Origin: an uncultured Collinsella sp.
GTDB lineage: Bacteria; Actinomycetota; Coriobacteriia; Coriobacteriales; Coriobacteriaceae
Assembly: GCA_900765185.1 (NCBI GenBank)
Contig: CAAFQT010000111.1
Span: 1-17,020 of the forward strand
Direction: 5' to 3'
DNA length: 17,020 bases
In this document: positions 12,439 through 17,020 of the stretch, one piece after another
How positions within the stretch are numbered: the first letter of the stretch is position 1
Layout: each line of letters begins with the position of its first letter
Made by a program: the position numbers and the translations under genes
The notes under the pieces: generated by a model
Databases searched by the model: none
What the model was told of the DNA's origin: nothing
What the model saw: only the letters and a program-made list of their open reading frames with translations

Positions 12439-14343
12439 ATGGAACAGATTATCTTGAACATACTCGAGGCTCTGCGTCGCGGCGAGACCGTGGACGACAA
12501 AGCGCTCGTCAAACTGATACATGCCGAGGCGCGCCGTGAGGGTGCCGACAAACGCGATTTGGCCAAGCGCCGTCTGCTGCCGTTCTACCAGCGGGTTAAA
12601 CGTGAGGAGCCGGTTCGGTGGGCTGCGTGGAATGTCGATTCCGATCTGGAGCGTCAACTGCTGCAGGTCCTGCGTATGAAGCCGCGCCGAACGGCCTCGG
12701 GCGTGGCGACCATTACCGTCATTACCAAGCCCTGGCCATGCTCGGGCGATTGCCTGTTTTGCCCCAACGATCTGCGCATGCCCAAAAGCTATCTGCACGC
12801 CGAGCCGGCGTGCGCCCGTGCGGAGCAAAACTGCTTCGACCCGTATCTGCAGGTGAGCGCTCGTCTGACCGCGCTTTCGCAGATGGGACATGCGACCGAC
12901 AAGATAGAGCTCATTGTGCTCGGCGGTACCTGGAGCGACTATCCGCAAGGGTATCAGACGTGGTTTATGTCGGAGCTTTTCCGTGCGCTCAATGACGATG
13001 CCGTCGCCGGTGTGGCGGCAAACCCCATGTTGGCGCGTCCGGGCATCAGCCGTGCCGAGGCAGGGCGCCTGCTCGATGACGCTCCCGCCGATGCCCTGCC
13101 GCCGGTGGTAACAGAGCGCCGCGAGCGCTATCGGGCTGCCGGCATTGCGACCGACGAGGCCGAGCTTGCGAGCGGCGTTGCCGACGAGCAGGGGCGTGTG
13201 GATGCTGCCGTGGGCGGCTATAACCGTGCGGTGCGTCGTCTGCACGGTCCCGGTACGCCGTGGGGCGAGGTCACTGAGTGGCAGACGGCAACGATGGAGG
13301 AGCTTGAGCGTCAGCAGCGCATCAACGAGACGGCGAAGCATCGCGTGGTGGGGCTCGTTATCGAGACGCGCCCCGATGCCGTGACGCCCCAGGCGCTCAC
13401 GCTTATCCGCCGCCTGGGTTGCACCAAGATTCAGATGGGCATCCAGAGCCTCAACCAGCACCTGCTCGATATCAACGAGCGTCGCATTTCGGTGGCTCAG
13501 ATCGAGCGGGCGTTTTCGCTTGCGCGTCTGTTTGGCTTTAAGATCCACGCGCATTTTATGCTCAACTTGCTGGGCGCCACGCCCGAGGGGGACAAGCGCG
13601 ACTACGAGCGCTTTATGACCGAGGGGGCCTTTATGCCCGACGAGGTCAAGGTCTACCCGTGCGCGCTCATCGAGGGCTCGCGTCTGGTGGGCCGCTATGA
13701 GCGCGGCGAGTGGCGCCCCTATACCGAGGAAGAACTGCTCGATGTGCTGGCCGACGACATCGTGGTGACGCCGGCGTTCTGCCGCATCAGCCGCATGATC
13801 CGCGACTTTAGCTCCGACGACATCATGGTGGGCAACAAGAAGCCCAACCTGCGTCAGCTCGTTGAGAACCGCCTGGCTGCTCGGGGTGACGGTGCGACGG
13901 TGCGCGAGATTCGCTATCGCGAGATCAGTACCGCGGGTGCCGACCTGGATGAACTGTCTCTTGATGAGGTCGCTTACGAGACGCCGGTGACGCGTGAACG
14001 CTTTTTGCAGTGGGTGACGCCCGAAGGCAAGATCGCCGGCTTTTTGCGTCTGTCGCTGCCCGTTCGCGCTTTTGTTGCCGCACATGCGGACGAGTTGCCG
14101 ACGATGCCGGACGAGGCGATGATTCGCGAGGTACACGTGTATGGCATGGCGGCGCGCGTGGGGGATCAAGGCCAGGCAGCCCAGCACCATGGATTGGGAC
14201 GGTCGCTGGTGGAGCGTGCGTGCCATATTGCTCGGGACGCGGGCTATGCGCGCATCAACGTGATCAGCGCGATTGGTACGCGCGAGTACTATCGCCATTT
14301 GGGTTTTTACGACCATGGACTCTATCTGCAAAAGGAGCTCTAG
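12439..14343 (+). CDS. Elp3-family radical SAM / GNAT tRNA wobble-uridine enzyme
   Basis: 634 residues with the full Elp3 architecture. Residues about 1-85 form the tRNA-binding N-terminus. The radical SAM core has its iron-sulfur cysteines in PCSGDCLFCPND (Cys101, Cys105, Cys108), then MPKSYL, FDPYLQ, GHATDKIELIVLGGTW and VGLVIETRPD, all close to yeast Elp3 blocks. The C-terminal acetyltransferase domain has the acetyl-CoA loop QHHGLGRSL (582-590) and REYYRHLGF (Tyr617/Tyr618). Elp3 uses acetyl-CoA and SAM to build carboxymethyl on C5 of wobble uridine 34. The Cx3Cx2C spacing is that of classic radical SAM proteins rather than the longer first gap in eukaryotic Elp3. Bacteria lack the other Elongator subunits, so it should work alone. 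It may start leaderless at 12439. The next ATG touches its stop. Elp3 family certain; exact product inferred. Confidence 0.88.
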   Translation: MEQIILNILEALRRGETVDDKALVKLIHAEARREGADKRDLAKRRLLPFYQRVKREEPVRWAAWNVDSDLERQLLQVLRMKPRRTASGVATITVITKPWPCSGDCLFCPNDLRMPKSYLHAEPACARAEQNCFDPYLQVSARLTALSQMGHATDKIELIVLGGTWSDYPQGYQTWFMSELFRALNDDAVAGVAANPMLARPGISRAEAGRLLDDAPADALPPVVTERRERYRAAGIATDEAELASGVADEQGRVDAAVGGYNRAVRRLHGPGTPWGEVTEWQTATMEELERQQRINETAKHRVVGLVIETRPDAVTPQALTLIRRLGCTKIQMGIQSLNQHLLDINERRISVAQIERAFSLARLFGFKIHAHFMLNLLGATPEGDKRDYERFMTEGAFMPDEVKVYPCALIEGSRLVGRYERGEWRPYTEEELLDVLADDIVVTPAFCRISRMIRDFSSDDIMVGNKKPNLRQLVENRLAARGDGATVREIRYREISTAGADLDELSLDEVAYETPVTRERFLQWVTPEGKIAGFLRLSLPVRAFVAAHADELPTMPDEAMIREVHVYGMAARVGDQGQAAQHHGLGRSLVERACHIARDAGYARINVISAIGTREYYRHLGFYDHGLYLQKEL

Positions 14344-15219
14344 ATGAACAAGCCAAGTGTTTCTGCCGGCGTCGTTGCCGGCGTTGCTCTGGGAGCCGCG
14401 GCGCTTGGTGCGGCCGCCGTCGCTGTTCGCGCTGCCTGTCTGCAGGTTGCGCGAACCCGCAATGGGTTGGCGCGTGTGAAACGCGTGCACGATGAGGGCG
14501 GCGATGAGATTCGCGTGTTGGTGCAAGGCGGCGTCTACCAAAGCGCGAGCTATGTCGGTGAGCGTTGGGCCGAGCCCGTCTTTGCGTACTATCGTGCGTT
14601 TGACGACGTGTTTGAGTCCGAGGATGCGATGCGCGACGCTTATGGTCACGGCATCGACCGTATGCTTATGCTGGGCGGCGGCGGGTTTGCCTATCCTAAA
14701 TTCGCCCTGATGTCGCACGAGGGCTTGCGCATGGACGTCATCGAGTATGACGGAGAGATTACGCGCCTGGCGCGCCGTTGGTTCTATCTGGACGAGCTGG
14801 AGCGCACGGTGGGCGACCGCTTGCGGGTGATTACTGCTGAGGCTCGCTCGTATCTGGGTGTGACGAGTGTGGGCCATCGTCGCTACGACGTGGTCGTGAG
14901 CGATTGCTTTGGCGGTGCCGAGCCCGTACGCGAGCTGGCGACGGTTGAAGCGTTGCGTTTGGTGCGGGGCGGCCTAAATGTCGGTGGCGTCTACGTTGCC
15001 AATATCGTGAGCGCAAGCGAGGGGAGCGATGTGACGTTCCTGCGCGATTGCGCTGCCACGGCACTCGAGGTATTCGCCCACGCCTGGGTGGTCCCATGTG
15101 GCGATGCGAAGTTCGGCGGCGAGGAAAACTACCTGCTCATCGCCAGCGACGGCAACTACGCCTTTGCCGAAGCCGTGCCCTTCGACGCTGACTTTCTCGG
15201 CGCTGCCCTCCACGACTAG
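14344..15219 (+). CDS. Spermidine-synthase-fold protein with N-terminal membrane anchor
   Basis: 291 residues. An Ala/Gly/Val-rich segment (about 7-32) is a likely membrane anchor. The rest has the spermidine-synthase-like Rossmann fold: MLMLGGGGFAYPKF (108-120) as the nucleotide loop, MDVIEYDGEI (130-139) with the acidic ribose-binding Glu134, VITAEARSYL, and YDVVVSDCFGG (181-191). True polyamine synthases have GGGDGG in the loop and a D-x-x-D active site. Here the loop is GGGGFA and the second Asp is missing, so aminopropyl transfer is doubtful and a methyltransferase or binding role is as likely. The ATG directly follows the Elp3 stop, with AAGGAG inside the end of elp3 (14332-14337), so the two are translationally coupled. 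That coupling suggests a joint function, but none is known to me. Confidence 0.75.
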   Translation: MNKPSVSAGVVAGVALGAAALGAAAVAVRAACLQVARTRNGLARVKRVHDEGGDEIRVLVQGGVYQSASYVGERWAEPVFAYYRAFDDVFESEDAMRDAYGHGIDRMLMLGGGGFAYPKFALMSHEGLRMDVIEYDGEITRLARRWFYLDELERTVGDRLRVITAEARSYLGVTSVGHRRYDVVVSDCFGGAEPVRELATVEALRLVRGGLNVGGVYVANIVSASEGSDVTFLRDCAATALEVFAHAWVVPCGDAKFGGEENYLLIASDGNYAFAEAVPFDADFLGAALHD

Positions 15220-15248
15220 CGCGTCTCCCTGCGACCAGTCTGTTTATG

Positions 15249-15303
15249 ACGGGGCTCCTTTAGCCACTCCTTGGTCATGCCAAAGTAGCTCAACAAGCCC
15301 CGT
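15249..15303. other. Long-loop inverted repeat between convergent genes
   Basis: ACGGGGCT (15249-15256) and AGCCCCGT (15296-15303) are perfect complements 39 nt apart, with a smaller TTGG/CCAA hairpin inside. It fills the 100-bp gap between the spermidine-synthase-like gene and the Lhr-like helicase and may act as a weak terminator in both directions, though no T-run follows either arm. Confidence 0.4.
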
Positions 15304-15319
15304 GCCGAAAAGACCGGTT

Positions 15320-17020
15320 TTATGTATGGTCGCGCCAGCTGCGGACACGCTGCTTCATGTCTTCGATGTCGAGCACGCCTTCGGCAAAGCCTTTGCGCAC
15401 GAGCTCTTCTGGAACGAATTCGTCGTACCGATCAAAGTAAGGCACCTCGCCGGGATAGACGAGGTCGATGGGGTCGAAGTCTTTCTCGGCTTCGGCGGCG
15501 AGCACTTCAAAGAACGTCTCCTCGTCGGCCTTCATCTTAAACTGCATAAAGTACGGGCGTGACGGGTCGAGTCCGCGAAGGCCCAACTCAGCGGCGCATT
15601 TAATCTTGAGCATGCGCTCGAGCGCCAAAAAGGCGTAGCTGCCCAACCAGGGGAAGAGCACCCAGGTGTCGCCACCCAGGTTGATGAGCGGCTTAGTTCC
15701 CGCGCCCGAAATCTCGGCCGTATGGCGAGCCTGCGCCAGACGGGCCCGCGCGTTACCCATCAGGTACGGATACGCCGCGTGCTCGTTGAGCGCCTTGCGC
15801 ATACGCTCGAGTACGTGTGTATTGATGTGGCCGGGGCAGTCGCCAAAGTAGGCCGGCACCCGGCCCTTGACCTGCGTGGCAAAGACGGTGTGACGCTTCC
15901 AGTCCACTTCCTCGACAATCCAGCAATGGCCGGCGATGGCAATGCGCTCACCGGGCGGGGGCGGGTTGACAATCGTGCCCAGCTCTGCCGATTCGCTGCG
16001 AACGGTGAACTCCTCGTTTTCCTGGAACACGGCGTAGAACTTAAAGTTGTTGATGATGCGCTCGCCCGCGAGACCCACGATGAGCCCGCCGCCCTCGGTG
16101 ACTTGGATATGGTCGATCTTAATGAGGTGACGCAGCAACACGCGATAGTCATCGGCCGAGATGCGATGGAAATAGCTGAGTGTGAGCACGCGCTGGGCAA
16201 GCTCTGCCGGCGTGAGTTCGCCGGTGCTGGCAAGCGGCGACATAGTCTGGTGGTAGAGCAGGCTGTAGGGGAGTCGATCGAGCTCGGGCGGCTCGACCCA
16301 CTTTTCCTCGCGATAGAGTTGTACGAGCGCGATGCCCTGCAGGAGCTTCCACGGAATGGTCTCGGGCATCATCGTGCGCGGCTCGGGTTCCTCCTCGCGC
16401 ATGACAAACCACATCTCGGGCGGAAGATCGCGGCGCCCCGTGCGGCCCATTCGCTGCAAAAAGGAGCTGACGGTAAACGGCGCGTCGATCTGAAACGCAC
16501 GCTCCAGACGGCCGATATCGATACCGAGTTCCAGCGTGGAGGTGGTGACGGTTGTCTGTGCCTGCTCCTCATCGCGCATGAGTTCCTCGGCCGTTTCGCG
16601 CAGCGATGCCGAAAGATTGCCATGGTGGATGAGAAAACGGTCGGGCTCGTGCCGGCTCTCGCAGTAGCTGCGCAGCATGGAGCACACGGCCTCTGCCTCC
16701 TCGCGCGAGTTGGCAAAGACCAGGCACTTGCGGCCGCGCGTATGCTCAAAGATATAGCCCATGCCGGGATCGGCGTTTTCGGGCGCGGTGTCGGTGGGGT
16801 TGAGAAGCGCCTGCTCGGTCGCTCGTGGGATGTCGACTTCGCCCTCGGGGGCCGAAGAAGTGCGACGGTCTTTGGGAGCGGCCTTGCCCCGTGCCCGCTC
16901 ACGACGTTGACGGCGTTCCTCCTGTGTAAGCTGTCCGCTGTGGCGCACGTCTTGGGCGCCAGCCGGCAGCGCCGCGGGCGCCGCCGGCTCAATACGCTCG
17001 CAAGCAAGCATCTCGGCTTC
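15320..17020 (-). CDS. Lhr-like DEAD/DEAH-box helicase, C-terminal part
   Basis: 566 codons are visible and the frame runs open past the right edge, so the N-terminus with Walker A and B is missing here. Numbering from the first visible Met (17011): a basic, charged linker (about 25-60) leads into helicase domain 2. This has CLVFANSREEAEAVC (motif IV region), HHGNLS, TSTLELGIDIGRL at 157-169 (motif V) and QRMGRTGRR at 186-194 (motif VI). A winged-helix/Lhr-type accessory region follows (RVLTLSYFHRISADDYRVLL), then a large C-terminal domain. This order is that of Lhr-family DNA/RNA helicases linked to DNA repair in Mycobacterium. The linker between the two helicase lobes is unusually long and basic. 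It ends 100 bp from a convergent gene. The superfamily call is firm; the Lhr assignment is good. Confidence 0.85.
   Translation of the reverse strand, partial: EAEMLACERIEPAAPAALPAGAQDVRHSGQLTQEERRQRRERARGKAAPKDRRTSSAPEGEVDIPRATEQALLNPTDTAPENADPGMGYIFEHTRGRKCLVFANSREEAEAVCSMLRSYCESRHEPDRFLIHHGNLSASLRETAEELMRDEEQAQTTVTTSTLELGIDIGRLERAFQIDAPFTVSSFLQRMGRTGRRDLPPEMWFVMREEEPEPRTMMPETIPWKLLQGIALVQLYREEKWVEPPELDRLPYSLLYHQTMSPLASTGELTPAELAQRVLTLSYFHRISADDYRVLLRHLIKIDHIQVTEGGGLIVGLAGERIINNFKFYAVFQENEEFTVRSESAELGTIVNPPPPGERIAIAGHCWIVEEVDWKRHTVFATQVKGRVPAYFGDCPGHINTHVLERMRKALNEHAAYPYLMGNARARLAQARHTAEISGAGTKPLINLGGDTWVLFPWLGSYAFLALERMLKIKCAAELGLRGLDPSRPYFMQFKMKADEETFFEVLAAEAEKDFDPIDLVYPGEVPYFDRYDEFVPEELVRKGFAEGVLDIEDMKQRVRSWRDHT

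Noticed and set aside
12289..14877. 862-codon open frame on the minus strand opposite elp3
   Set aside because: A shadow of the GC-rich codon use of elp3 and its neighbours; no recognisable motif, and the plus-strand frame has clear Elp3 domains.

Overview
The window looks like chromosomal DNA of a high-GC, low-complexity-intergenic actinobacterium. It most resembles a gut member of the Coriobacteriia, and Collinsella is my best guess. The reasons are strong GC bias at third codon positions, AGGAGG-type ribosome sites, TAnnnT -10 elements, an actinobacterial DUF3516 helicase, and the GGGGACAGGCACC palindromic repeat that I associate with gut Coriobacteria. The genus is inferred from recall and was not tested by any search. 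No phage, insertion sequence, integrase, rRNA, tRNA or CRISPR array was seen.

Left part (1-5620, all plus strand): the tail of an iron-dependent alcohol dehydrogenase is coupled to an aldehyde dehydrogenase. A compact 1.6-2.0 kb locus follows that I read as a candidate SOS-linked type I toxin-antitoxin module. After it come a small charged protein, a metallophosphoesterase, a YdjC/ChbG-like carbohydrate deacetylase bracketed by two copies of a palindromic repeat, and a DUF2130 coiled-coil protein with a nuclease-like core. A strong bidirectional terminator at 5573-5617 separates this from the convergent helicase.

Middle (5634-10455, minus strand): a Ski2-like DEAD/DEAH helicase with a DUF3516-type C-terminus, a 123-bp inverted-repeat element, TrmB (tRNA m7G46 methyltransferase), and a methyltransferase with the sequence signature of Trm9/ALKBH8. 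Right part (10723-15219, plus strand): a two-gene unit of an XRE regulator with a membrane segment and a DUF4097 beta-repeat membrane protein. Next is an Elp3-type radical SAM/GNAT enzyme translationally linked to a spermidine-synthase-fold protein. The window ends inside a convergent minus-strand Lhr-like helicase (15320-17020).

Two things deserve most attention. (1) At 1633-1926 the following are packed together: a LexA-box-like palindrome, a promoter, a 27-residue hydrophobic peptide gene whose ribosome site lies in a hairpin, a 22-nt 5' leader complementary to two segments of the 3' region, and an antisense promoter that would start an RNA at the edge of that structure. (2) A Trm9-like methyltransferase lies 2 kb from Elp3. 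In eukaryotes these two enzymes act one after the other on the tRNA wobble uridine (cm5U, then mcm5U), so the locus may encode a bacterial version of that pathway.
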